A stretch of DNA of 64,000 bases from Gemmatimonadota bacterium (GCA_003222085.1 QHUK01000023.1:1-64000), one strand, 5' to 3'; positions 43,260 to 51,930 are shown, numbered from the stretch's first letter. Numbers and translations: made by a program. Notes: generated by a model from the letters alone, not told the origin.

Positions 43260-44382
43260 CGTCGCGCTCGCGCTGCTCGCGGCCGCCGCGCCGGCAGTCT
43301 CGGCGCAGCGCTACTGGCGCGGCAGCTTCTACCCCAATCTGTCCCACAGCACGGGCGACGGGCTGTGGATCGGGCTCCACTACGGGCGCTACAGCCCCGT
43401 CGCCTTCGCCGAGCGGCCGGAGCCGAACCTCGCCTCGATCAACCTCGATGCCGGGGCCAGTACCCAGGGCAGCTACGCGTTCGTCGTGGATGCGCAGGCA
43501 CCGGCCTGGTGGCCCGGTTGGCGGGCCGGACTCACCTTCGGCGCCGTGCGCGTGAACCGATTGGGCTATTACGGACTGGGAAACGACACGGAATACTCGA
43601 GCGACAGTCTCACGACCGCCGGGTCCTACTTCTACAAGGTCAGCCGCACTACCCAGTTTGTGCGCGCCGGCGTGCAGCGCCGGGTGATCGGACCGCTGCG
43701 GATCCTGGCCGGCGCTTCCATCGAGCACACCGACTTCCGCGCCCTCCCGGGCCGGAGCGTCTTTGGCAACGATCTCGCCGCCGGGATTGTCGATCCGGGC
43801 ACGATCCCGTTCACCGACAAGGCGGTCCGCGCCGGCGTCGTCCTGGATACGCGGGACAACGAAATCGACCCCCATCGCGGCGTCGCCGCGGAAGCGCTGT
43901 TCGCGAGCGGCACGGGTTACACGCGCACGACCGCGAGCGCTCGGCTATATGTGCATCCCTTGCACCGGCTGGTGCTGGCGGGGCGGATCGCGGCCGAGGG
44001 CACGGGCGGGAACCCGCCCCTGGCGGCGCTGGAGCTGATGGAGTCGTCGGCGCGGCCCTTTGTGGCGGTGGGCGGTTACTACTCGCTGCGTGCGTACTAT
44101 AACGGTCGATTCACGGGGCCGGGCAAGCTGATCGGTGGCCTGGAGGCGCGGTACGCGCTCATCTCGGTGCCGAGCGTGGTCGAAGTCAAGCTGGTCGGGT
44201 TCTACGACGCCGGTCGCGTGTTCGAGCGGGGGGAAGCGGTCCGGCTCACCACCACCGGCCTCCACGGTAGCGGCGGCGCGGAGCTGGCGCTGCGCCTGCT
44301 CCGCAATTCACTCCTGTGCATGGGCTACGGCCACGGGAGCGACGGGGGACGGTTCCTGTTTGGGACCAGCTGGAGCTACTAG
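43246..44382 (+). CDS. Outer-membrane beta-barrel (Omp85/D15-like) with probable CTG start
   Basis: 378 residues if the start is CTG 43246. In this frame no ATG, GTG or TTG occurs between the upstream stop at 43135 and GTG 43486, yet the sequence just after 43246 reads RAASVALALLAAAAPAVSAQ, a perfect signal peptide, followed by a conserved-looking strand region. Starting at GTG 43486 would drop it. The C-terminal part has LDTRDNEIDPHRG and GGYYSLRAYY, resembling BamA/surface-antigen barrel motifs, and ends in an aromatic residue. No POTRA domains are visible. It overlaps the preceding gene's end by 14 bases. Confidence 0.7.
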   Translation: MRAASVALALLAAAAPAVSAQRYWRGSFYPNLSHSTGDGLWIGLHYGRYSPVAFAERPEPNLASINLDAGASTQGSYAFVVDAQAPAWWPGWRAGLTFGAVRVNRLGYYGLGNDTEYSSDSLTTAGSYFYKVSRTTQFVRAGVQRRVIGPLRILAGASIEHTDFRALPGRSVFGNDLAAGIVDPGTIPFTDKAVRAGVVLDTRDNEIDPHRGVAAEALFASGTGYTRTTASARLYVHPLHRLVLAGRIAAEGTGGNPPLAALELMESSARPFVAVGGYYSLRAYYNGRFTGPGKLIGGLEARYALISVPSVVEVKLVGFYDAGRVFERGEAVRLTTTGLHGSGGAELALRLLRNSLLCMGYGHGSDGGRFLFGTSWSY

Positions 44383-44384
44383 AG

Positions 44385-45518
44385 TTACAGCTCCCGGACT
44401 TCGACGCCACGCGTCGCGAGCTCGGCCACGTATTCTCCGAACGGCACCGCCTCGTCCGGTGTGCGCACTCCCTTCGCGCTGATGCGCCCGTCCGCCTGCA
44501 TGAGGCCGGTGATGGCGAGCGAGTACCCCGTGGTCCGCATCATGGCGCTGATGCCGTGTGCCTCGTCCGAATAGTCGAGCAGCTGCCACGCCACCGGCTT
44601 CCCGTTCTTCCCCCGCACCTCGACCCGCAGCGCGACCAGGTCGCGCCCCTCGGGCTTCGTGAGCTTGGGGGACACGGTGGCGATGAACGCCTCGCGCGGC
44701 ACGATGTCCTGCCCCTTGACCTTGACGGGCGTGAGGTCGAGGAGGCCGAGCTCGCGGATCGGCCGCATGATCCCGATGTGCCCCGGGTAGCGCAGCGTCT
44801 TGTACTCCATCGTGCGCACCTTGCCCTCATACGTCCACGGCAGCGTAGAGATGCCGCCACCGGTGTGAAACGCCTCGAGCTGGCCCACCGGCGGCGGAAA
44901 CGTCACATGCTCGAGCTCGGAGAGGGCGTCTACACGCGCCGGCTTGCCGTCGCGCAGCACCCAGGATGGCGTCGTGTAGTAGTCGAGCGCGCCCTCGAGC
45001 GAGTACACGATCTGATAGTTGAGCGGGGGCTCGGGATGCTGCGGCAACCCGCCGACGTAGATCTTCACGGACTCCGCGACGCCGACCCGCCGAATCCCTT
45101 CAGCCGCGAGCACGTTGACCATCCCGGGCGCGAGGCCGCAGTCCGGGATCAGCGAGACGTTCCGCCCCTTCGCCTCGGCGTCCAGCTCCTTCTGCCGGAA
45201 GACGATCTCCGTATTGCCGCCCAGATCGGCGCAGTGGACGCCGGCGTGCACCGCGGCCCGCGAGACCTCGAGGTTGAAGTAGTACGGTGCCGCGTTCTGG
45301 ACCGCCTGGTGACCGACCATCGCCGCGCGCAGCGCCGCGCCATCCTGCACGTCCAGCTTCAGGAGCGTGAGCCGCTTCCCGACGTGAGGCTCGAGGAAAC
45401 CGGGAATCCGCTCGGGCTCAAGATCGGCGATCGTGACCCGCTCGACGGCGGGTTGCCGCAACAGATCGTAGGCACAGGCGGACCCCTGAAGTCCCGCGCC
45501 CAGCACCAGCATACGCAT
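44385..45518 (-). CDS. Saccharopine/lysine dehydrogenase-like protein
   Basis: 377 residues. The Rossmann motif is MRMLVLGAGLQGSACAYDLL, with NAAPYYFNLEVSRAAVHAGVHCADLGG and DCGLAPGMVNVLA of the saccharopine-dehydrogenase family. The C-terminal domain resembles bacterial L-lysine 6-dehydrogenase. It likely oxidises an amino acid with NAD(P). SD-like GGTGGAGG lies upstream. Its stop is two bases from the barrel gene's stop, tail to tail. Confidence 0.85.
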   Translation of the reverse strand: MRMLVLGAGLQGSACAYDLLRQPAVERVTIADLEPERIPGFLEPHVGKRLTLLKLDVQDGAALRAAMVGHQAVQNAAPYYFNLEVSRAAVHAGVHCADLGGNTEIVFRQKELDAEAKGRNVSLIPDCGLAPGMVNVLAAEGIRRVGVAESVKIYVGGLPQHPEPPLNYQIVYSLEGALDYYTTPSWVLRDGKPARVDALSELEHVTFPPPVGQLEAFHTGGGISTLPWTYEGKVRTMEYKTLRYPGHIGIMRPIRELGLLDLTPVKVKGQDIVPREAFIATVSPKLTKPEGRDLVALRVEVRGKNGKPVAWQLLDYSDEAHGISAMMRTTGYSLAITGLMQADGRISAKGVRTPDEAVPFGEYVAELATRGVEVREL

Positions 45519-45613
45519 CGCGCACCGCCTCCACCCGAATAGCGACGAAAATGAGCGGCGGAAAGCTAGACGGTCGCGGCGGGCGATGGTAGCCCGCGTT
45601 AGATTCGCCTCCG

Positions 45614-46192
45614 ATGACCCAGGCCGACCTCACCCGCGAGCGGCTCGTGCGAGCGGCGCTCGAGCTGTTCACCGCGCGGGGCTACCACGAGACCACTACG
45701 CCACAAATCGCGAAGCAGGCCGGCGTAGCGGAGGGCACGATCTACCGTCATTTCACCAGCAAGCAGCACTGCTTCAACGAGCTGTTCCGCACGGCGGCAC
45801 GCTGGGCGGGACAGCTCATCAAGGACGTCGACGCGCTCAAGGTGGGGCCGCGCGAGAAGCTCGCCGAGCTCGCCCGCGGGCTCGTGACGGGGGCGGCGCA
45901 GGAGGCGGCCCTCGCCCGGCTGTTTTTCATCCAACGTCACGAGGACCTGCTGGACGAGGAGAGCCGCAAGACCGCGCGTGACTTCCGACTTAGCCTCGAG
46001 AGCCTGATCGCGCAGGGCAAGGCCGACGGCTCGGTGAAGGCAGGCGCCGCGGAGGTGTGGGCCGGCGTGTGGCTCGGCGTGGTGACGCACGTGATCGATC
46101 GTGTGTCGGCCAAAGAGTGGCCGGAGACGCACCCGGGAGTGAAGCTCGCGTTGGATGGCGCCTGGGATGCGATCGCGGCACGGCCCGTGTGA
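45614..46192 (+). CDS. TetR-family transcriptional regulator
   Basis: 192 residues. The N-terminal helix-turn-helix TRERLVRAALELFTARGYHETTTPQIAKQAGVAEGTIYRHF is the TetR signature. The C-terminal ligand domain is all-helical and variable. The upstream region has a GCGGGC-N7-GCCCGC inverted repeat (45579-45597) followed by TTAGATT, a plausible autoregulated promoter. It is divergent from the lysine-dehydrogenase-like gene, its likely target. Confidence 0.93.
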   Translation: MTQADLTRERLVRAALELFTARGYHETTTPQIAKQAGVAEGTIYRHFTSKQHCFNELFRTAARWAGQLIKDVDALKVGPREKLAELARGLVTGAAQEAALARLFFIQRHEDLLDEESRKTARDFRLSLESLIAQGKADGSVKAGAAEVWAGVWLGVVTHVIDRVSAKEWPETHPGVKLALDGAWDAIAARPV

Positions 46193-46208
46193 GCGCACTG
46201 GCTCGTGA

Positions 46209-46278
46209 GGTGAGTCGTCGGGGTCCCACGGAGCGACTGCGTCGTTTTGTCGCGAAGTGGGGCCCCGACGAACTCACC
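46209..46278. terminator. Bidirectional hairpin between tetR and the phosphoesterase gene
   Basis: GGTGAGTCGTCGGGGTCCC (46209-46227) pairs with 46259-46278 with one bulge and one mismatch. Inner GCGAC/GTCGC stems add stability. The stop codon of the minus-strand gene lies in the right arm. Confidence 0.7.
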
Positions 46279-47527
46279 CCCGGCGCAGCTCGAAGAGCTC
46301 GATCTCCGGCGGCGCGAATACGCGGATCGGCACGCCCACCACGCCGATCCCGCGGCTCACGTACAGCTGGCTGTTCCCTCGCTGGAAGTGCCCCATCACG
46401 TACTTGGTGATCAGGCTTCCGGTCGACCACCCGATCAGCGGCAGGTAGAACTGCCCGCCGTGGATGTGCCCCGCCAGCGTGAGCGGGATGCCGCGCGGGG
46501 CGGCCGTGTCCCACGCTCCGGGACGATGGGCCAGAAGCACCCGAAACGCGTCCGGCTGCGCGGCACGCAGGGCCGCGTCCACATCGGCCTGCTGCGGATC
46601 GTCCGCGGTCCAGTTGTGCGGGTCGTCGATACCCAGGAGGGCGAGCACCGCCCCGTGCCGCTCGACCACGTGGCAGCCGTTCTGCACGAACACCTGGCCC
46701 GCATCGCGACAGCCCTGGATGACGTCACGCTCGCCCGTGTAGCGGTCGTGGTTACCGAGCACCGTGACGACGCCCAGCGGCGCCGAGAGCTCGCGGAACG
46801 CGCGCACGTAAGGCGCGATGTAGGAGCGGGAGATGTCAATCATGTCGCCCGTCTGCACGATCAGATCGGGCCGAAGCGCGTTTGCCTGCGCCACGATCTC
46901 CTGCATCATGTCCTCGCCGAGGTGGATGCCGGCGTGCAGGTCCGAGAGGTGAAGCAGCTTGAGCCCGTCGAGCCCGTGCGGGAGGTCGGGGAATGCAAGC
47001 GTGCGATGGGTGACCTGGGGAAGCCGGTAGGCGCTCCAGATGCCATAAGACGACAGCGCGACGCCGGCGCCGGCGTAGGCGTAGGTGGCGCGAGCGAGGA
47101 AACGACGACGAGAGACGACTGCGTGGTGCGTGGTGAGTGGTTGCTCCCGATGCGGCTCCGAGGGACGGTTGACACCGGCTTGAACCACGTACCACGCACC
47201 ACGCACTTTGGTCGCGAGCCACCATACCGCCTTGCCGAGCAGGTAGACGGTGACGAGCGCGCAGAAAATCCATCCCAACAGCTGCCACGCGATCCATGGG
47301 CCCGTGAACGGGATCCGGCCCACGCCCCACATGCTGCCGCCGAACAACACCCGCTCACCCACGACGAGCCACGGGAGGTTGAACACGACGAAGATCGCGG
47401 CCAGCACGGCGCGCACCCGCTGCGCCCGACGGGGCCGGGTGGGGTCGGGAAGGCGCTCGCGCAGGTACAGGTAGATCAGCACCTGCGGTGCCAGGAAGAG
47501 AAGGAGATAGATTAGGCGCGTGAACAC
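46274..47527 (-). CDS. Membrane-anchored metallophosphoesterase
   Basis: 417 residues from GTG 47527. Four N-terminal helices (to about residue 105) are followed by a Tat-like SRRRFLARATYAYAGAG segment and a calcineurin-like domain: LLHLSDLHAGIH, QTGDMIDI, VLGNHDRY, and LAGHIHGGQF with the terminal GHxH. It resembles YkuE/YaeI-type membrane phosphatases. The linker between membrane part and phosphatase is encoded by an inverted repeat of GGTGAGT words (47121-47204). The start codon overlaps the start of the divergent S41 gene by eight bases, head to head. Confidence 0.88.
   Translation of the reverse strand: MFTRLIYLLLFLAPQVLIYLYLRERLPDPTRPRRAQRVRAVLAAIFVVFNLPWLVVGERVLFGGSMWGVGRIPFTGPWIAWQLLGWIFCALVTVYLLGKAVWWLATKVRGAWYVVQAGVNRPSEPHREQPLTTHHAVVSRRRFLARATYAYAGAGVALSSYGIWSAYRLPQVTHRTLAFPDLPHGLDGLKLLHLSDLHAGIHLGEDMMQEIVAQANALRPDLIVQTGDMIDISRSYIAPYVRAFRELSAPLGVVTVLGNHDRYTGERDVIQGCRDAGQVFVQNGCHVVERHGAVLALLGIDDPHNWTADDPQQADVDAALRAAQPDAFRVLLAHRPGAWDTAAPRGIPLTLAGHIHGGQFYLPLIGWSTGSLITKYVMGHFQRGNSQLYVSRGIGVVGVPIRVFAPPEIELFELRRG
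47121..47204. repeat. GCGTGGT/GGTGAGT word inverted repeat inside the phosphoesterase gene
   Basis: Bases 47121-47134 pair perfectly with 47191-47204, and near-complementarity extends inward (GAGTGGTT against ACGTGGTT). The 84-base element is exactly 28 codons and encodes the hydrophilic linker around EQPLTTHHAVV. Confidence 0.8.
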
Positions 47528-48836
47528 TCCGTCGAGGCTCCTCACCTGTCTGGTCGTGGCGGCGCTCGCTGTTCCGCCGCGGCGGGGGGTCGCCGCGCAA
47601 CAGCTCACTGCCGCCGAGCGCGCGGCGGCGGTCGCCTCGGTGTGGGCGGAGGCGCGCTACAACTTCGCCTACTGGGACCGCGTGCGGGCCGATTGGGACT
47701 CGGGACTGATCGCGAACCTGAAGCTCGCGGCCGAGCCGCAATCGGACCTGCTCTTCTATCGTCGACTACGCCGCCTCGTCGCCCTGCTGGGCGACGGACG
47801 CGCCGCGGTGACCGCGCCCCCGCCGCTGCGCTCCCGCATCGCGCGGCCGCCACTGCTCGTGTCCAGCGTCGAGCGCCGGGTGTTCATCCTGGACTACGCC
47901 GAGAACGACGAAATGCGCGTGGCGCGTCCTCCGCGACTCGGCGAGATCCTCGCCGTCCAGGGCATTCCGGTCGAGACCTGGATCCGCGACTCAGTGCTGC
48001 CGGAGGTCTCGGCCGCCACCCCGGCCGACCGCTGGCAACGCGCCGCCGCGTGGATGCTCCAGGGCGACAAGGGCACCACCGTCCATCTGCAGGTTCGCGT
48101 ACCGGGGGCCGAGCCGCGCGGTCTCAGCGTCACGCGCAGCCTCTCCCTCAACGACCGCTGGCCGCTCGACCCGCCGCCGTTCGCCACGGACTCGCTGCCG
48201 GGCGGCGTCACCGTCGTGCGTATCGCCTCCCTGGCGGACGAAGACGTCGTGCGCGAGTTCGACCGCGCGTTTCCCGACTTCAGCCGTGTCCAAGCGCTGG
48301 TGCTCGACCTGCGCCGCGCCGCGGACGGCAAGACGGAATACGCGTACCAGATCCTCGCCCGCCTCACCGACCGCCCGTTCCCCGCGGTGCGCTGGAGAAC
48401 GCCCCAGTACCGGGCCGTGTTCCGGGCATGGAACCTGGGCGACTCCGCTACCTCTTGGTACGGACCGGAGACGGGAACGGTTGCGCCTCGCGCGGACCGT
48501 CCGCCATACGGCGGGCCGATCGCCGTGCTGGCCTCGAGCGCCACGGCCGGCGCGGCGGAGGACTTGCTGGCCGCGTTCCGCGCGGCTGGTCGCGGCCTGA
48601 TCGTCGGGGAGCCGTCCGGCGGGAGTCCCGGCGACGTCGCCACATTCGCGCTGCCGAAGAGCTGGAGCGTGCAATTCTCGGTCACGCGCCACGAAGGTCC
48701 CGACGGCACCGGGTTCGCGGGCGTCGGCGTGAGGCCCGACCTCGTCGTGCCACGGACGGTGAACGATCTGCTGGCGGGAAACGAGCCCGCGCTGGAGAAG
48801 GCGAGAGAATACTTGACGGGCGGTAAAGGACGGTAG
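47520..48836 (+). CDS. Exported S41-family (C-terminal-processing-like) peptidase
   Basis: 438 residues from GTG 47520. A signal peptide (RLLTCLVVAALAVPPRRGVAAQ) precedes a helical N-terminal domain. A PDZ-like region (GEILAVQGIPVETWI) follows, then the S41 core: VQALVLDLRRAADG, GPIAVLASSATAGAAEDLLAAF and VGEPSGGSPGD. The catalytic Ser is likely in SSATAGAAEDL; the usual Lys is not obvious. The stop TAG lies in the hairpin 48818-48860. Its start overlaps the divergent phosphoesterase start. Confidence 0.85.
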   Translation: MNTPSRLLTCLVVAALAVPPRRGVAAQQLTAAERAAAVASVWAEARYNFAYWDRVRADWDSGLIANLKLAAEPQSDLLFYRRLRRLVALLGDGRAAVTAPPPLRSRIARPPLLVSSVERRVFILDYAENDEMRVARPPRLGEILAVQGIPVETWIRDSVLPEVSAATPADRWQRAAAWMLQGDKGTTVHLQVRVPGAEPRGLSVTRSLSLNDRWPLDPPPFATDSLPGGVTVVRIASLADEDVVREFDRAFPDFSRVQALVLDLRRAADGKTEYAYQILARLTDRPFPAVRWRTPQYRAVFRAWNLGDSATSWYGPETGTVAPRADRPPYGGPIAVLASSATAGAAEDLLAAFRAAGRGLIVGEPSGGSPGDVATFALPKSWSVQFSVTRHEGPDGTGFAGVGVRPDLVVPRTVNDLLAGNEPALEKAREYLTGGKGR

Positions 48837-48860
48837 AGGCTCTACCGTCTTCTACCGCCC
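48818..48860. terminator. Hairpin holding the stop codons of two convergent genes
   Basis: Arms 48818-48838 and 48840-48860 are complementary over 21 bases with two mismatches and a single-base loop. Words GGCGGTAAAG and GACGGTAGAG form the left arm. The plus-strand stop TAG (48834-48836) and the minus-strand stop TAG (48852-48854) sit symmetrically in the two arms. Confidence 0.85.
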
Positions 48861-49673
48861 CAGGCTCTCCCGGAAGAACTCTACCACCGCCTTCCACGCG
48901 CTGTCCGCGACTTCCGGCTTTTCACGGGTCCGCAGGAAGCCGTGCCCGACGCCGGGATAGACGGTGTGGCGGTAGGTCTTGTGGTACGTCCGGATCGCCG
49001 CGTCCACGTCGGCCCAGCCCGCGTTGATGCGGGCGTCGTTCTCCGCGTAGACGCCGAGTCCCTTCGCACGAATGCGCGCAATCGATACGGCGTCGGGGCC
49101 CGGCCCGTAGCACACGACGAACGCCCCGAGCGACGGGTTGTTCGTGGCATAGCGGAAGCTCTGGCCGCCGCCCCAGCAGAAGCCGATGACCCCCACCCGG
49201 TCGGGCCGGGCCGCCTTGAGACGCTTCACGTACGCCACGGTCGCGTCGAGGTCCTGCGTGACCGTGTCGGGGGCGAGCGCCGCGATGAGCTTGCGGGCGT
49301 CGTCCGCCGACGGCGGCGTCCCACCGTGATGCGACAACAGATCGGGAGCGATCGCCACGAAGCCGTCCTTGGCGAGCTGCTCCGCGGTCTGGCGGATGAA
49401 GTCCGACATCCCGAAGATCTCGTGGATCACCACGACGGCGGGTGCCGGATCCTTGCGCTCGGGATAGGCGAGGTAGGCCGTGATGGTGTCGCGGCCGCTG
49501 GGGAACTTGACGTACTCGGCGTGGATGTCGGCGCGGTGGAGGGCGGTCGAGGGCGGTGGAGGGCGGTGGAGGTTGGGCAAAGCGAACAGCACTCCCGCTA
49601 GTACAGCAACACCGCCACCTACCTGCACCGCCTTCCACCGCCTTGCACCGCCGTCCACCGCCCTAGTGTCCAT
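48852..49673 (-). CDS. Dienelactone hydrolase-family protein
   Basis: 273 residues. An N-terminal membrane segment (VGGGVAVLAGVLFALPNL) is followed by the dienelactone hydrolase fold: VVIHEIFGMSDFI, nucleophile Cys in GFCWGGGQS, Asp in YAENDARIN and His in GVGHGF. Usual hydrolases of this family open dienelactones or related esters. The membrane segment lies in the loop of an inverted repeat of 10-nt words (49535-49664) whose arms encode its flanks. It overlaps the PQQ-type dehydrogenase gene by 11 bases. Confidence 0.87.
   Translation of the reverse strand: MDTRAVDGGARRWKAVQVGGGVAVLAGVLFALPNLHRPPPPSTALHRADIHAEYVKFPSGRDTITAYLAYPERKDPAPAVVVIHEIFGMSDFIRQTAEQLAKDGFVAIAPDLLSHHGGTPPSADDARKLIAALAPDTVTQDLDATVAYVKRLKAARPDRVGVIGFCWGGGQSFRYATNNPSLGAFVVCYGPGPDAVSIARIRAKGLGVYAENDARINAGWADVDAAIRTYHKTYRHTVYPGVGHGFLRTREKPEVADSAWKAVVEFFRESLGR
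49535..49664. repeat. GGGCGGTGGA 10-nt words in an inverted repeat at a signal-anchor
   Basis: The left arm (49535-49572) has three to four GGGCGGTGGA/GGGCGGTCGA words. The right arm (about 49617-49664) has the complementary TTCCACCGCC, TTGCACCGCC and GTCCACCGCC words. The upstream gene's stop TAG is the edge of the right arm. Confidence 0.8.
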
Positions 49674-50784
49674 AGCTCACCCTCCAGATCCGGTCGCCAG
49701 TATCGTCGCTCACCAGCAGCGCACCATCCGGCATCACCAGCAACCCGACCGGTCTCCCCCAGCGGGATCCGTCGGGCAGCTGCCACCCGGTGACGAAGTC
49801 CTCGGCCGAGACGGGCCGGCCGTTCTGAACGCGCACGCGTACGACCTTGGCACCCGTCGGCACCGCACGGTTCCAGGACCCGTGATAGGTCATGAACGCA
49901 TCACCCTGGTAGTCGGCGGGAAACATCGCCCCCGCATAGAACGCGAGTCCGAGCGGCGCCGAATGCGCCTGCACCGTCAGCGCCGGAGGCTCGACGCCCG
50001 AGCAATCGGCACCGGCGAACTCGGGGTTGGGCCGGTTGGGAAGGTAGCACTGCGGCCAGCCGTACCACCTCCCGTCCTTGAGGATGTTCAGATGCTCGGG
50101 CGGGACGTCGTCGCCCAGGTTGTCGCGGTCGTTGTTGTTCGCCCAAAGCTCGCCGGTGGTGGGGTGAAAGGCGAGGCCCACCGAGTTGCGGAGCCCCCGA
50201 GCGAAAATGCGCCCCCCGGACCCGTCCAGGTTGAAGCGCGTGACCGCCGCCCGCATCGAGTCGCCCGCGAGCTCGACGCACTCGTTGCAGGACGAGCCGA
50301 CGGCGACGTACATGAGATTGTCCGGGCCGATGACGACGGTGCGGGTGCCGTGGCCGCCACTCGGCAGGCCCGACACCAAGGAGAGCGGCGTAGCCGCACC
50401 GGGGTCGAGCCGTTTCACGGTGGTCTCCTCGGCGAAGTACATGGTGTCGCCGCGGAACGTGATGCCGAAGGGAGCATTGAGCCCGCTCAGCACCACCTGC
50501 GCCGGCGCGTCGGCGACGCCGTCGCGGTTCGCGTCAACCAGCCGGACGATCTGGCCTCCGCTCGGCAATGAGGCGTACACTGCACCGCCGGGACCGAGCG
50601 CCAGGTAGCGAACGCCGTTCAGGCCTTCGGCGAACAGATTGACCGTGAAGCCCCGCGGCACGTACAACGCGTGCCCGGCGATGACGACGGTGTCCTGACC
50701 ACCAGGCGGGGAGGACGGGGGGTTCTCCGCCGCCGGCGCCCGGCAGGCGAGGCCGACCGATGCGAGCACGAGGAGTCGATTCAT
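49663..50784 (-). CDS. Exported PQQ-dependent sugar dehydrogenase-like (sorbosone dehydrogenase family) lipoprotein
   Basis: 373 residues. A lipobox (SVGLAC) suggests a lipid-anchored periplasmic protein. A six-bladed beta-propeller of the GSDH/sorbosone dehydrogenase family is indicated by YLALGPGGAVYAS, LNAPFGITFRGDTMY, GHGTRTVVIGPDNLMYVAVGSS, GLRNSVGLAFHPTTGELW and GRPVGLLVMPDGALLVSDD. Catalytic His is probably in SGGHGTR. It oxidises a sugar or alcohol with PQQ. It is the first gene of a two-gene unit with the dienelactone hydrolase. Confidence 0.88.
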   Translation of the reverse strand: MNRLLVLASVGLACRAPAAENPPSSPPGGQDTVVIAGHALYVPRGFTVNLFAEGLNGVRYLALGPGGAVYASLPSGGQIVRLVDANRDGVADAPAQVVLSGLNAPFGITFRGDTMYFAEETTVKRLDPGAATPLSLVSGLPSGGHGTRTVVIGPDNLMYVAVGSSCNECVELAGDSMRAAVTRFNLDGSGGRIFARGLRNSVGLAFHPTTGELWANNNDRDNLGDDVPPEHLNILKDGRWYGWPQCYLPNRPNPEFAGADCSGVEPPALTVQAHSAPLGLAFYAGAMFPADYQGDAFMTYHGSWNRAVPTGAKVVRVRVQNGRPVSAEDFVTGWQLPDGSRWGRPVGLLVMPDGALLVSDDTGDRIWRVSYGH

Positions 50785-50835
50785 CGCCGTGGCTTCCCTC
50801 GCATCGCTACCCCGCCGAGCGACGGACGTTCGCTG

Positions 50836-51930
50836 CTACCGGCCGTTCGTCGCATACACGCCCGGCAGCGCGCTCTCACCGGGCGGCATCGCTTCGCGGC
50901 TTTGGAGCGCCTGTGCCGCGGCGTGCTCGACCTCGGCCGTGACTTGCCCTTCGATCTCCTCGAGCTGCCTCACGGTGATCCCGTCCGCCTTCAAGTGCTC
51001 CTCGTACATCCCGATCGGATCCCGCCTGCCCCAGTGCTCGAACAGCTCACGGGGAAACGTGTCGCGCGCCTCGCGCTCGTCGTGGGTCGCGTGCCCCCCC
51101 ATTCGGAACGTCTGGGCGACGAGCAGCGCCGGTCCGCCGCCCCGGCGGCAGCGCTCGGCCGCGCGGTTCGTCGCCGCATACGCGTCGAGCACGTTGTTGC
51201 CGTCGAACGCGGCGCCCGGGATACCGTAACTCGCGGCCCAGTCGTCGAAGTTGCCGGGGAGGTGGTGCTGGTCGAGCCGGGTGCCGAGGGCGACCTGATT
51301 GTTCTGGATGATGAAGATCGCCGGAAGCTTCTGCACCGCGGCGAAGTTCGTGCCTTCGTGCGCCGCCGCGGTCTTGGTAGCGCCGTCCCCCACCCAGGTG
51401 AGGGCGACGCGCGGCTCCTGCCGGATCTTGAAGGCGAGCGCGATGCCGCTGGTCACCGGGACCATATCGCCCACGTGCGAGATGGGCTGCAGCACGCCCT
51501 GCGGCCAGGCGCCGACGTGGAGGTCGCGCCCGCGGGCCGGCGAATCCGCGCTGCCGAGATAGGCGCGCAGCATGTCGCTGACGGGCAGCCCCAGCTCGCA
51601 GCAGGCCGCGGCGTTGCGGATCATCGGCGCGACCACGTCCCGACCGCGCTCGAGCGCATGCACCGGGCCGACGGTGGTCGCTTCCTCCCCGGTCCCGAGC
51701 CACGCCTTGGAGATGACGCCCGTGCGCACCCAGCGCTTGAGCTGAATGTCGTGCAACCGCGCGCGCAAGAGTCCGGCGTACAACCCGAGCTTGGTCTCGA
51801 CCGGAAGACGAGCGATCACGGCGGCCCGTTCGGGATCCCGCTCGATCGTCTCCCGGAAGCCGCGCACGAGCGCGGGGTCCGGCTGCCACTCGACGTACTC
51901 GGGCGGATCGAACGCGGGAAGGCGCCTTAT
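50836..51930 (-). CDS. Thiamine-dependent 2-oxoacid dehydrogenase E1 alpha subunit (possible ATA start)
   Basis: 364 residues if translation starts at ATA 51930, which forms an ATAA overlap with the kinase stop. No ATG, GTG or TTG lies between there and GTG 51867, and that GTG would remove family-typical sequence (PAFDPPEYVEWQPD). The TPP motif is GDGATKTAAAHEG to IIQNN. AYLGSADSPARGRDLHVG and FRMGGHATHDEREARDTFP match branched-chain/pyruvate E1 alpha, including the loop phosphorylated in mitochondrial enzymes. No E1 beta, E2 or E3 gene is adjacent. Co-translation with a Ser/Thr kinase suggests control by phosphorylation. Confidence 0.85.
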   Translation of the reverse strand: MRRLPAFDPPEYVEWQPDPALVRGFRETIERDPERAAVIARLPVETKLGLYAGLLRARLHDIQLKRWVRTGVISKAWLGTGEEATTVGPVHALERGRDVVAPMIRNAAACCELGLPVSDMLRAYLGSADSPARGRDLHVGAWPQGVLQPISHVGDMVPVTSGIALAFKIRQEPRVALTWVGDGATKTAAAHEGTNFAAVQKLPAIFIIQNNQVALGTRLDQHHLPGNFDDWAASYGIPGAAFDGNNVLDAYAATNRAAERCRRGGGPALLVAQTFRMGGHATHDEREARDTFPRELFEHWGRRDPIGMYEEHLKADGITVRQLEEIEGQVTAEVEHAAAQALQSREAMPPGESALPGVYATNGR

